NCBI GenBank assembly: GCA_011947345.1 | Contig: JAAVTG010000531.1 | Location: forward strand, 1,116,001 to 1,180,000 | DNA: 64,000 nt | DNA from: Phytophthora quininea | Taxonomy: Eukaryota; Oomycota; Peronosporomycetes; Peronosporales; Peronosporaceae | Direction of reading: 5' to 3' | Shown: positions 43,395 to 54,465 of the stretch, piece after piece | Position numbering within the stretch: the stretch's first letter is position 1 | How the letters are laid out: the number at the start of each line of letters is the position of its first letter | The notes under the pieces: model-generated | Database searches by the model: none | Told to the model about the DNA's origin: nothing | Seen by the model: only the letters and a program-made list of their open reading frames with translations | Made by a program: the position numbers and the translations under genes

Positions 43395-44386
43395 TTAACC
43401 TAGGATTTTTGCCAGCGCCGTCTTTTGCAGAGCAGTCAGGTGTCGTGGAAACACAATGTCAAACTTGATGCGGAGGTCGCCTCGCTCTCCTGGCTGGCTG
43501 GAGATCGGCATCCCTTCCTTCTTAACGATCTTCTCCGAGCTCGGATTGACCACTTCGTTGCACGAAATGGCGAGTTTGCGGCCGTCGAGCGTAGGCACCT
43601 CAACGCAGTAGTCGCCAAGCGCCTCACTCAGTTTCAACTTGGCGGTGAACACGAGGTGGGCTCCGTCACGTTTAAACAGGTCGTGATCCTGCTCCGCCAC
43701 TTGAAACACCACGTCACCGGCCTCGTTGGTCCGCGTCTCGTTCCCTTCGCGATCAAAAGTGATCTTCGTGCCAGCTTTCCAGCCAGGTTTGATCTTGATC
43801 ACGAACGTCTTGGTTTCCTCGACTAGCTCGTCGTTCTGCAGTCGCTTCCGCTGGAGACGCACAGATTTGCTTGACCCCAGAAAAAGCTCTTCCAATGTGC
43901 ACGGAAGGTCTCGGACGATGGCGTCGGTCTTCTCCGGCCCCTTCTTGCGAAGCGAACTGGCGAACGGCAGGGTGTCGCCAAATCCGAAGTCGCCGAATGG
44001 ATTGTTGGTGCCGAAAAACTTGTTGAAGACGTCTTCGGACGCACGCTCGTTGAAAGCGTAGCCGTCACGCATATCACCGTTTTCGTCGGGCACTCCGTTC
44101 CTGAGGCCGTCATAACCGTATTGGTCAAAGATGGCGCGACGTTCCGGATCACTAAGCACGTCGTAAGCCTCCGATATCTCCTGGAAGCGGTACTGGGCTT
44201 CTGCCAGATTGTTCTTGTTCTTGTCGGGATGCCATTTCATCGCAAGCTTCCGGTAGCTGCAATGATTAACATAAAAATATAGTTAACACCGCATAAAGCC
44301 TCACAACGATTGCAAAGCACTTACGCCTTCTTGATCTCCTGCTCGGTAGCGCCACGCGGGACTTGCAGCAGCTCATAGTAGTCCAT
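43395..44386 (-). CDS. DNAJB13: DnaJ/Hsp40 protein of the DNAJB13 type
   Basis: Two exons on the minus strand, 44325-44386 and 43395-44256, with a 68-bp GT-AG intron; product 307 residues, intact. The J-domain starts [19 protein letters not shown] and has the HPD motif in [25 protein letters not shown] and the Gly/Phe region [13 protein letters not shown] follow. The C-terminal substrate domains show [46 protein letters not shown] and [13 protein letters not shown]. There is no zinc-finger region, so it is type II. The NNPFGDFF-like stretch and overall pattern resemble DNAJB13, a radial-spoke protein of motile flagella, which would fit zoospore flagella. A general DNAJB1-like role is the alternative. 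Confidence 0.85.
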
Positions 44387-44516
44387 TGGTGCGTCGTGGC
44401 CTTCGTCACGAAGATCGTTTCCCAGAAATGAAGCGGTCGCTGGAAGCGTCGGACCGATCGCGACGAAAAAATAGCAGTTGGTACCAGATATATTACTCTT
44501 GTCTGCTAGTGCTCTG

Positions 44517-46603
44517 TTAGAAATCGCGGTACAGCATGAGCATGCCGTCCAAGTGAATGATAGCACGATCAAGACGGTCCAGCGAACGACTGAGCTTGTC
44601 AAACTTGTCGAGATCGTTGCTCTCAACCAGCTGCTCCGAACGCGCGATCAGCTCCTTGTTCTCTTCAGCTTCGAACTTCCGGCGCCGACGTAGACGGCAA
44701 ATAGAGTCCTGCACGCGCTCTGTGATACGTGCCTGTATCTGAGGCACATCCACCGACCAGCAAAAGAAAGTGAAGGCGGGGTTGTGGTCTGCACGCTTTG
44801 GAACTTCCTGCATCTTCAGCAGCTTCTCGCTATACAACTGATACAGTCGGTGTCGGGCGTCGTTAGACGGCAGCAGCGCCAGCTCGCCAATGGTCTTTTG
44901 CTCTAGCTGGCGCTTTTCCATCAGCAGCCGTACAATGCGAGCACTCGCCACGCCAAACTTGTCCTGGATGTAGGCGTGAGTCGTGGCCTGCTGTAAAAAC
45001 TCCACAATCTTCTGCATATGCACTGCGTATTGACCTCCATCGCCAGCTCGCGCCTTGGTCGGATCAAACGTCTCTTGCGCCACCTTCGTAACCATCCCCG
45101 ATTTGTCACGACACATGACCATGATGTAGTTGAGGAGCAAGCGCCACGGGTTGTTGGACTCGGAAGGAAGCGCCTTCTTCACACTCTCCATCTCAAAGAG
45201 ATCACGGGCTGAAACGGGGGCCGACATTGGCTCGTCCTTCTCGCGCTCACGAGGAGCAGAGTGCTGCAGCATGGCAGCTACGATCACACCAGCCACTGCA
45301 TTGATGTTTTCAGTTGCAAACTTAATGCAAGCCTTATGCCGCAAGTCACGGAGTAGTTGCGTCGCTCCAAAGCGCCACACGAGAGAGCGCTCGTCCATGC
45401 CCACCGCTAACCCTGGGGCATCCTCACCGCTAGTTTCGCCACCGGTAGCGGTATCCCCTCCCGTGGACGACCCCTTGGAGGGCAATTTAGCTCGCTTTGA
45501 GCTTTTCTTACGCTTAGATCCACGACCCGATGAGGCTGAAGACGTGGCGGACGTGTTATCCCATTCAGTCTCGGAGTCATCCTTCTTTGCTGCTTCGTCA
45601 GCCTCAAGCATCATCTGCAATTCCACGGGGACGGCGTTGCCCGATGGGCCTGACGGAGACTTTCGCTTTTTGCCGCGTACGGTGATTCCGTCCTCATCAG
45701 GTTGCGTTGCCGCATTAGCACCGTTTGCCGCCGAGTTTTTCCCGGCAGCCGAAGAGCTGTTCAAGTTGGTGCTTGCACTGCCATTGGTCTTATCCTGTCC
45801 ACGCATGATGCTGGCCGGGAACTCTGGCTGCTCTTCAGGCTCCGCCACGGTCAGATCCAACGGGTGCACACGCGAGATGTACCGCTTCTTAGCCAGCTCG
45901 ACGAACGCCTCGCGCAGTTGGTGGCGAGCATCGTCCAGCTCCTCCTCACTGATCTCCTCCTCTTCCTGAGCAGCCTGCTCTCCGTCCTTTGCTTCGTCTC
46001 CTGTCGACGCAGGTCGGCCAAGTTGTAGGCCATGTTCTCCAGCGACTGGTCCATACGAACACGCCCCTGCACCAATACCTCCTCCATGATCACCTCTCCT
46101 TCCAACCCAAACGTCTCCTTAGCCTGCTCAATGAACTTAGGGAACCGCAGGCGATACAGCACCTCCTGCACATTAATCTGCACCACAAAAAAATTAGAAC
46201 CTATAAAAATACCCATCGTCGCAGCAAATAAATCCTCGCACCGAATAGGCCACAGCTGGAGCGCTCCCCTTCGTCGCCACGGGCGTCACGTCCAGCACAT
46301 TGTGCTGCAGAAGCTTCAGCAACGCGCACTTGATCTAAGCAAGCATCATAGCACGGAATACTGTTCAATTTATGATAGAAAGTATATCAAAGAAAGTTGT
46401 ATCCATTTTTCTTACCTCGTGCACGGAAGGCGGCGACTGCTTGCGCTGCAGCTTCTGCGCCAGCTCCACGAGTCTCAGTCCCTCCGAGCGCAGCAGCGCT
46501 TCCGCCACACTCCCGCTGCATCGCCCAAGTCCTCGCGCAGGATGCTGAGCACCAGGTCCCGCTCTGACCGCGTGGCGAACGACTGCGTCCTGGTCGCTGC
46601 CAT
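44517..46603 (-). CDS. POLR3C: RNA polymerase III subunit RPC3/RPC82, three exons, two frameshifts
   Basis: RPC82 forms with RPC34 and RPC31 the initiation subcomplex of RNA polymerase III. Exons on the minus strand: 46416-46603, 46242-46334 and 44517-46177; introns of 81 and 64 bp are GT-AG. The N-terminal winged helix shows LRSEGLRLVELAQKLQRK and IKCALLKLLQHNVL. Then come VLYRLRFPKFIEQAKETFG, FVELAKKRYISRVHPLDL, a Ser-rich insertion, IVRLLMEKRQLEQKTIGELALL and the coiled-coil end LDKFDKLSRSLDRLDRAI. One base is missing opposite 46512-46514 (GGG) and one near 45989-45992; correcting both gives 647 residues with all phases closed. ATG 46603 is 95 bp from the divergent EZH start. Confidence 0.88.
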
Positions 46604-46643
46604 CCGTCAAGATAATATATGCTGGGCTCCAGTCAAATTGCAT

Positions 46644-46662
46644 TTGGGTAACAGTTACCCAA
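46644..46662. promoter_or_regulatory. Perfect inverted repeat in the RPC82/EZH divergent promoter
   Basis: TTGGGTAACAGTTACCCAA is a perfect dyad with 9-bp arms around one central A. It sits in the middle of the 95-bp space between two divergent ATGs. A symmetric protein-binding site (Myb-like or Reb1-like core) is a plausible reading; the symmetry itself is visible. Confidence 0.5.
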
Positions 46663-46698
46663 TTCTAGAAGATCATCATACCCTTTTTAATAAAAAAC

Positions 46699-49600
46699 AT
46701 GGGCTCGAAGCGGTCGGCGGACGGCACCGACTCGGAGCTGGACGGCTCACTGTCGGACTCGGAGATCGAGGAGCAGCTCTGTGCGCACGCTGCCGAGGCG
46801 CTCAACCACTTTACGCGACAGTACCACATCCGCTCCAGCAAAGAAGTGGCCCGCAACCGCCTGACCAGTGCGCTCTATTTGGGTCGACAGCGACGCACTC
46901 GACTGGAGTACCCGATTCCAGACAATCCCATTTCCCATGACGCGATGCAGGGGTTCCAAGTGGCGACAAGTGAGTTAAATGTGTAAGCTGCATATATAAT
47001 TCGCTTTTTAATGATCAAACTACTGCTATTGCAGCGTCCGAGCCGTTGGAGCCGCCGGACCTTCGAGTCAGGAGCAAGGTCAAGATAGTAATACACGGGC
47101 CTGGAGAGACTGTGACAATGGAGAAGAGCACAGTCATTCTCCCAAAAGTGCCGCCAATTCCGACCGCCACGATGTGGACGGCGTTGACCAAGAACTTTGA
47201 AGTGGAGGACGAGCCCCAGCTTAAATTCCTGCCCTATTTTGGGGACGATGACGAGGAAGACGTCGTGTCGGAGTTTTACCAGATCAAGTGAGTGTGGCAA
47301 GTGGGCGATGAAGAAGTCTGATGGATTTCTTATTTTTATTTTTGTCATTTGATGTTGTTAGGCAACAGCGGACTAGTGCGTGTGAGGTGGAATTTACGAA
47401 GGAGATGTGTGAGGCTGTGCTCAAGACGCTGCAGTCGACGTGGGATTTAACACCCAGTGATTTGAAGCGGGTGGCAGGAGTTATTCAAGTCGAAGAGGAG
47501 GTTGGGTGCAAATATTAATTATCTACTGTTATGAAAAGTGACCTTTCTCAATTGCGGTGGTGGGAAAATAGGTGCTGGTGGAAGTGCACAAAAATCTACG
47601 CCAAGCCCAGCGTGCGGCAAAAGAAGCGGCGCTTGGAAGCTGCAAACGCGCAGAACGGCACGGCAGCCTCGACGTCGATGGTTGTGGAGGACGATCGTTC
47701 AAGCGAGGCAGATCAAACAAACATTTCAATGGAGGAATACTTCAAACTCTACGAGCAATCAGCTGACTCGTATCGAAGTACGTTGGCGTGGAGGTATGCT
47801 GGACTGCTGATGATATTTAAGCTGACATTGTATGAACTTCGTTTTAAATAGCTCTGTTTTGTCGTCGGTGCTTCGTTTACGACTGTGATTATCACGGGTG
47901 CGTCGAAAAACCAGAGCTGGTACGGTAAACTTGCGGTTCTCTTTCGTTAGATTTCCTTGCTGATCGTTAGTACGCATGCTACTGGCTACAGAGCATTTCC
48001 GAACAAAATGCTGTTGTATTACAGTCACAAGAAAAAGAAGAGCTGATGAATACTGGGCGGAACTGCGGAAACGACTGTTTCCTGGCCCAGATGACGTCGG
48101 CACGCATTAACGGGTTCTCCAAAGCCCGTGCTATCAACGCTACGCTTGGATGGGATAAACGAACGCGAATTACGTGCGCTCGCGCTTACTTTACCTGCTA
48201 CGGCAACTTCTGCGAAATGGCGAAGCTACTAGGAGACAAGACATGCGGGAAGTCGCAGAAATGTGTACTTATTACGACATTAACGACCGCTTCTTAGCGA
48301 GAGAGGTGCGCACAGAGAGTCGTGGATTTGTTTTGAAGCTAATTTTTTGTTTGCTGTGCTGCTCAGCACGTGAGAGCTCAGTCAAAGAATCGGCGCTCGA
48401 AGAAGAAGAAACTTGCGCGGATATCAACTTCGCATTTGCACAGTACGTTGGATCAATTTTGCTGCATTCACTGTTCGTGTGTCATTGTCACCCTGGATAC
48501 GCTGCGAAACTCAAAAGATCTCTGGGTCGTAGCCGCATGGGTGACATATATCGACTGGTGCATGTGCCCTTCATATTCCTCCTGAGGCCAAAAAGACCAT
48601 AGCTGTTGGGCTTTGCTGGGCGCACATTCGCTCATTTATTCACGAGCTCGTGCATATTGTTACGGATTTTCATTAACTGTTGTATGCGCGGTTGAACCTC
48701 GTAGACTCCCAAAATGGCGTGGTGAACTCAGTTCAAATCAAGTACGTCTTGTACTACCTGGACAGTGACAGCATCGAGCTCTAATCGTACATTGGTGTTG
48801 TTGCAGAATCGAGTCATGTTCCCACCCCGGTCCTTGCGAGCCTGGCGTCTGCTCTTGCATGGAGGATGGAATATTCTGCTCCAAGCACTGTCACTGTGTC
48901 CACGAAGATTGCAAAATCTTTTTCCAAGGGTGTCAATGCCAGCGCGGACGCTGCCGAACAAAGGCATGCCCTTGCTTTTGTGCTGGTCGTGAGTGCGACT
49001 TGGATTTGTGCAAGGTATGCTGTTCCGAGGAAATCGATGCGCGTCTGAAGGGAGAGACGTATATCAGCAAATGCAGAGAACCGAGCGAAGCGACGAAGGA
49101 CGACAAGCACCAAACATCGTGTCAGAACCGAAGCATTGCGCTTGGGAAGCAGAAGCGCGTTCGAATGGGTCGTTCCAACCTCAGTGCTGCTGGATGGGGA
49201 CTGTTCGTTGACGAGTTCATTGCCAAAGACGAGTTCATTATTGAGTACATTGGGGAGATGGTGTCTCAGGAGGAAGCAGATCGACGCGGTGCCGTCTACG
49301 ACAAGGTCGATCGCAGGTGCGTTGCAATTTTTCTCGTAGCAATATCTTTGATAGCTACTAACACATTGTACTGTAGTTACCTCTTCAATTTGGACACGAA
49401 AACTGTCATCGATTCGACTCGAAAGGGGAACAAAACCAGAGTACGTCCCCTACAAAACGATCTCGACACAGCAAACCCTAACTTTTTTTTGCGTATTACC
49501 ACATAGTTTATTAACCACTCGAAGAATCCGAACTGCGCTTGTAAAATCATGAACGTGAGCAGCGATTTTCGGATTGGGCTGTATGCTCTTCGCGACATTT

Positions 49601-49760
49601 CACCGCATACCGAGGTGCGCTAATGAAAGAGGATCGTGCTCTACTCTGATAAACTGATTGTGAATGTCCTTGCCAGCTTTTCTTCGACTACGGGTACGAC
49701 AAGGAGCTATACCACGCAGAGCTGCTGAAGCAGCCGACCGTGACGGATTGGATGAGATAG
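46699..49760 (+). CDS. EZH: E(z)/EZH histone H3K27 methyltransferase, many exons
   Basis: The catalytic subunit of Polycomb repressive complex 2. Exons I can place: 46699-46969, 47035-47287, from 47362, a piece ending at 47777, from 47852, 48807-49316, 49377-49440, 49507-49614 and 49677-49760, with GT-AG introns of 60-75 bp. Domains in order: acidic N-terminus, TLFCRRCFVYDCDYHGC (Cys motif before the second SANT), SANT-like ARAYFTCYGNFCEMAKLLG, the CXC domain (CSHPGPCEPGVCSCMEDG, CQCQRGRCRTKACPC, CDLDLC) and SET. SET shows GWGLFVDEFIAKDEFIIEYIGE, the AdoMet motif FINHSKNPNC and the catalytic FFDYGYD. The protein ends soon after SET, as EZH proteins do. The region 47500-47650 and the exons at 48000-48700 are uncertain, and a frameshift near 47600 is likely. 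It is the most intron-rich gene here. Confidence 0.9.
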
Positions 49761-50355
49761 GCTACTGGCAACATCACGATGTACGTGCAGTTTGGCTGAA
49801 TGAAGTTTCGTACCTGGCCACTCTTTGTGTTTCAGAAAGTTGTGGCGCAGTTTACTTGTGCCCGTCGGTATATTAGATGACGTGCGAGCAACCTGAACGA
49901 ATGCAATGCGTTGTAGTAGCCGATGCAGCAAATAGTAGCTTTGTCACGATGACTCGTAAATATTGGGGTGAAAGGTTACGCTGTGTCCAACACGATGTGC
50001 CTTTGAGCGCGAGGGTCCGTTTTCGAGCACTGACCCTTCACTTCGCAACCTTCCGCAAAGATCGTCCTCCATCGTCCGAAAGCGCTGCAGACACGGGTGA
50101 AATGGATCACTCGCCGTTTGTGAGGCAGCCTAACACTGTTCCACCTCCAAGATTTTGGTTGGCATTGGCGAAGATGTTCAAGACGAGGGCGATGATGCTA
50201 CTCAGCTGCCGTGGCAATGGAGGACAACGCAAGAGTTGAACGCGTGTCTTCCGACAAACGACCTGAGAGTTCCGGACGCACCAGTGCAGACTTTATTGTC
50301 TCTATCCGATGGAGGCCACCTGAAGCAAACAGTTCCCGATCGCGCTTCCAAAACA
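49761..50355. other. Intergenic region between EZH and bZIP 3
   Basis: About 600 bp. The bZIP 3 frame stays open upstream to 50155 but contains no ATG before 50356, so the N-terminus of that gene could extend here through an unseen exon. Nothing else recognised. Confidence 0.4.
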
Positions 50356-51186
50356 ATGCGTGCAGTGTCGACTACTGTGCCGGTGCATCCCTTGGCCAAC
50401 GAAAAGCATACCGTTACTGTGGTTGCGTCGGGCGTTGTGGACCACCACCACGAGGACGTCGAGTACGAGCGAAAGACCCGTCGTCGGGAAAACTGCCGTG
50501 TGAACCAGGCGAGGTACAGGAAGAGGCAACGACAGCGGGCGACGGACCTCGAAAGTTACATCCAAACACTGCGAGCTGAGGTGAAAGAGCTGGAGAAGCG
50601 GCGAGCAGCTTTTCCGTTTAGTGAAGGCAAGAAGCAAGACGTCTGGACCGTGGCGTCCAAGTACTTTCGTCTTCTGAGTCATGAGGTCGGATCGGTCACA
50701 GGACAGCGAGAACCCTCGGCGCTAGCATTTCTCCAAACGGCAATGGCCGACAATGTTCGGGACGGCGACTTGTGTGGGCCGGAGGCTCTGTACGACAACT
50801 GGAGACGCTTTTCACGCTGCTTTGACAACGTTCACGTCGAGTTGAAACGTTTGGAAAAGTGTGCTGATGACTTGCTCATTGCCACGACGACCACAAGTTT
50901 CACGCTTTCCAGCAACTCGTTACACCACGTGTTCCCGTGCTTGACGAGCAGAGGAGAGTTGCCGCCGCTAGCGACACGACTGCTGGGGCGGAGAATGGTT
51001 TTGCATGGATCGGTTCGCTTTGAATGGGATGCCGAGACGGAGCGAGTGGCGCGCATCCATTCTCAGTCGGACTTGCTGACGCCGGTGCTGCGGCTACTTG
51101 GCAGTCTTGAGGACGTCTCTCACGTATTTGAGGGCGCACTGGTATCGCCCGACGGTCGACTGGAGGCTGACGGCAACAGATTCTGA
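50356..51186 (+). CDS. bZIP transcription factor 3 with oomycete Cys-variant basic region
   Basis: An intact 276-residue protein from the first in-frame ATG at 50356. The basic region is KTRRRENCRVNQARYRKRQ, with Cys at the invariant Asn position, followed by a zipper (DLESYIQTLRAEVKELEKR). The C-terminal domain shared with the other two bZIPs follows: VWTVASKYFRLLSHE, WRRFSRCFDNVHVELKRLE, LHHVFPCL, LATRLLGRRMVLHGSVRFEWD and DLLTPVLRLLGSLEDVSHVF. It sits alone 33 kb from the bZIP 1/2 pair but immediately upstream of GH3-2. bZIP 2 is likewise immediately upstream of GH3-1, so the bZIP-GH3 neighbourhood appears twice. Target genes are unknown. Confidence 0.88.
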   Translation: MRAVSTTVPVHPLANEKHTVTVVASGVVDHHHEDVEYERKTRRRENCRVNQARYRKRQRQRATDLESYIQTLRAEVKELEKRRAAFPFSEGKKQDVWTVASKYFRLLSHEVGSVTGQREPSALAFLQTAMADNVRDGDLCGPEALYDNWRRFSRCFDNVHVELKRLEKCADDLLIATTTTSFTLSSNSLHHVFPCLTSRGELPPLATRLLGRRMVLHGSVRFEWDAETERVARIHSQSDLLTPVLRLLGSLEDVSHVFEGALVSPDGRLEADGNRF

Positions 51187-51907
51187 GAGCTGGTCTGTGA
51201 CCGCAATTTGTACATGCCGGATATTGCACAGGAATCCAGCCTGATCGCAGCTTATGCGATGGTCGACGCGTCGGGAAAGCAGGCTGCAGTCTCGATTTGA
51301 ACAGAAATGTTTCTAGTCAGGTACCCAGAATGCAAAATTGCTTGCGAACGGAATGAATAAGTGTCCTGTTCGGCCACTATTACATGCTGTGGGTTACTTA
51401 TTCTTTTGGCAGTGCATGCCGAAGTTTCATGGCAGTGGGAACCGTTCTGAGGTTATCGAACGACCGTATACTTCATGATGCAGGAAGCGAATGGACGAAC
51501 GGGGACCAGCCAATGCGGCAGGCTGAGAACTAGTGTCGTCGACCGAGCAGCGACTGCTTCTGGCGTTGCTCTTGCTGCGTTCTCAGACAAACTCGACAGG
51601 TATTGTGCCTCAGAAGTTGCGCGTTCCGCGTAGGACATTGAACCTGTCCAAATTCAAAGCGTTCTCGATCAAAACAATCGCAAGTTTATCGTATGCTATG
51701 GCATCCTTGACACCCTAATCGTGCCGCGCTTCCAGCGCTTGACACCCACAACAAACGCGTCCGGCTAACTCACGCCGACGGTGGGAAGATTTGAGTGATC
51801 ACGAGCAGCGTCGGCATGGTCTGCCCAGGCAGAACCTCGTCATTATCCATTCCACCGCCACCGGTTCTCATCTAGCAGCAAAGCACCATCCACCGGTTGT
51901 TACGCAA
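51187..51907. other. Intergenic region between bZIP 3 and GH3-2
   Basis: About 720 bp without a gene. TCATTATCCATTCC at 51840-51853 is a weaker initiator-like site (11 of 14), 54 bp before the GH3-2 ATG. Confidence 0.4.
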
Positions 51908-54297
51908 ATGGTCGTGCTGCCGCTGCTACTCATTGTCGCAAGCTTCGTTGCAACCCCAGTCCGCGCCGAAATACCAAGAGCTTGCACCGGTGACCACAAG
52001 AAGTTGCCGTTCTGCAATGCCTCGCTGTCCACCGCCGCAAGAGTCGAAGACCTCCTAGGACGGATCCCTCTGAAAGATAAGTCCACACTACTCACCGCTC
52101 GTGCCAGTCCGCGGGGAACATCAACAGCATCGGCTTGCCCGAATACAATTGGGGAGCCAACTGCGTTCACGGCGTGCAGTCGACGTGCGGCACCAATTGC
52201 CCCACGTCGTTCCCGAACCCGGTCAACCTCGGCGCCACCTTCGACCCGGACGTCGTATTCGAGATGGCGCAGGTCATCGGGTGGGAGCTGCGTGCGCTGT
52301 GGCTGGAAGGTGCGACCGAGAACTACAAGGGCGGACCGCACCTCGGACTCGACTGCTGGTCGCCCAATATCAACATCAACCGAGACCCTCGATGGGGACG
52401 CAACATGGAGACGCCGTCCGAGGATCCGCTTGTCAACAGCAAGTACGGTGTGGCGTACACGCGAGGGCTGCAAGAAGGCAAACGTGAAGACCCTCGGTTC
52501 TTGCAGGCAGTTGTCACGCTCAAGCACTACGTCGCGTATTCGTACGAGAGTTACGGCGGCATCGACCGCATGGAGTTCAATGCCATCGTGTCGCCGTACG
52601 AATTCGCAGACACGTACTTCCCAGCGTTCCGGTCCTCGATCGTCGACGGCAAAGCGAAGGGTGTCATGTGCTCGTACAACAGCGTCAACGGCATCCCGAT
52701 GTGCGCGAACAACCAGTTGGAGGCGACGCTGCTTCGCGATACGCTTGGCTTCGACGGCTACATCACGAGCGACTCGGGGGCGGTGGAGGCCATCTCGGAC
52801 AAGCACCACTACACCGACTCGCAGTGCGAGGCTGCGCGACTGGCAATCATCGCCGGCACCGACGTCAACAGCGGCAAGTCGTACGAGGCGTGTCTGACGA
52901 AGCTCGTGCAGAGCAACCAGCTCAACGAGACCGTGTTGAACAAGGCGTTGCGGCACACGCTGCGAGTTCGCTTTGAACTTGGTCTCTTCGATCCCATCGA
53001 CGACCAGCCATACTGGAACGTGACCCCGAGCGATGTCGGCACCGCCGAGGCAAAAGAGCTCAGTCTCAACGCCACCCGCAAGTCGATCGTCCTGCTCCAG
53101 AATAACGGGTCGGTGCTGCCACTGCGCAAGGGGATCAAGCTGGCGGTGATCGGTCCTCATGCAAAATCTAAACGCGGTCTGCTGGGCAACTACCTCGGCC
53201 AGATGTGTCACGGCGACTACAACGAGGTGGGCTGCGTCAAGACGCCACTGGAGGCCATCAACGTCACCAACGGCGGGTCCAAAACACTTTACGCCAAGGG
53301 CTGTGACATCAAGGACAGCTCCACTGCTGGCTTCGACGAGGCGGTGGCCGTCACCAACAAGGCCGACGCCGTCGTTCTGTTCCTCGGCATCGACAACACC
53401 ATCGAAGAAGAGGTCCGTGACCGAGACAACATCGATCTGCCGAGTATCCAGATGCAGCTGCTGAAGCGCGTGCGAGCGGTGGGCAAGCCGACGGTGGTGG
53501 TGCTGATCAACGGTGGGGTGCTGGGAGCTGAGGAGTTGGTCTTCCAGACAGATGCACTGGTGGAGGCCTTTTACCCCGGCTTCTTCGGCGCGCAGGCGAT
53601 GGCCGACGTGTTGTTCGGCGACTACAATCCCGGCGGCAAACTCCCCGTGACGATGTACCGATCCGACTACGTCGACAGCGTGGACATGAAGAGCATGAAC
53701 ATGACGACGTACCCCGGTCGGACGTATCGGTATTTCAAGGAGCAGCCAGTGTTCCCGTTCGGCTGGGGGCTCAGCTACACCAACTTCTCGCTAGCTGCAA
53801 GCAGCACCTCCAATTCAAGCCTGACGGTGTCGAATTCGACCAACGCGACGATCTCGGTGGTGGTGTCGAACGACGGCGATGTAGCTGGCGACGAGGTTGT
53901 GTTCGCGTTCTTCCGACCGGTGAGTACAAGCGCCACGGGTCCTGCAACTCTTCTGAACGAGCAGCTCTTCGACTACCAGCGTGTGAGTTTGGACCCGTCC
54001 GCGAACACGAAGTTGACTTTTACCGTGGGGCTGAACTCGTTGGCAATGGTGGACGAGGAGGGCAACCTGATGAGCTTCCCTGGGTCGTACGAGGTTGTGG
54101 TGAGCAACGGAGTGCACGAACGACTGCGGTTCAATGTCGACGTAACGGGCTCGCGAAAGGTGCTTCGAGACCGGGTGCACAACTTCCCACTGTCGAATGC
54201 CGCTGCGACACCAGCCTTATCGTCGGCAACCAGTATCGACCGGAACAGCAAGTGGATTGCCAGCACCTTGGCGGCGGCATTTCTGCTGTGGCTTTAA
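51908..54297 (+). CDS. GH3 beta-xylosidase/beta-glucosidase 2 with GPI-like tail, one frameshift
   Basis: Secreted family 3 glycoside hydrolase. ATG 51908 begins a signal peptide (MVVLPLLLIVASFVATPVRA) and the N-terminal TGDHKKLPFCNASLS. The catalytic core is nearly identical to GH3-1 from 52135 to 54131, including the nucleophile Asp in GYITSDSGA. One base is missing at 52113-52116 (GGGG), just before LPEYNWG; corrected length is 796 residues. The C-terminus differs completely from GH3-1: after NVDVTGSRK it has a Ser/Asn/Ala stretch and ends in a hydrophobic WIASTLAAAFLLWL with no following charges. This looks like a GPI-attachment signal, so the enzyme is probably held at the cell surface. 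GH3-3 follows after 168 bp on the same strand. Confidence 0.9.
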
Positions 54298-54465
54298 AAT
54301 TCGTGATAGATCGATCTCAATTAAACTCTATGAATTCCAACGTGTACCATGTTTTCCAGCTTCAGTCATATTCTTACCATACGTTTTTATTGACTTGATT
54401 TCACTATGCGCTCCTTTTCAACAAATCCGAATCAGATCCATAAGATTATTTCCTCCATTGGCAAG

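Noticed and set aside
50155..50355. Upstream extension of bZIP 3
   Set aside because: The open frame begins with TTG, has no ATG before 50356 and no similarity to the other bZIP N-termini.
51868..53211. 447-codon frame antisense to GH3-2
   Set aside because: Mirror frame of the GH3 coding sequence; also present in shorter form opposite GH3-1.
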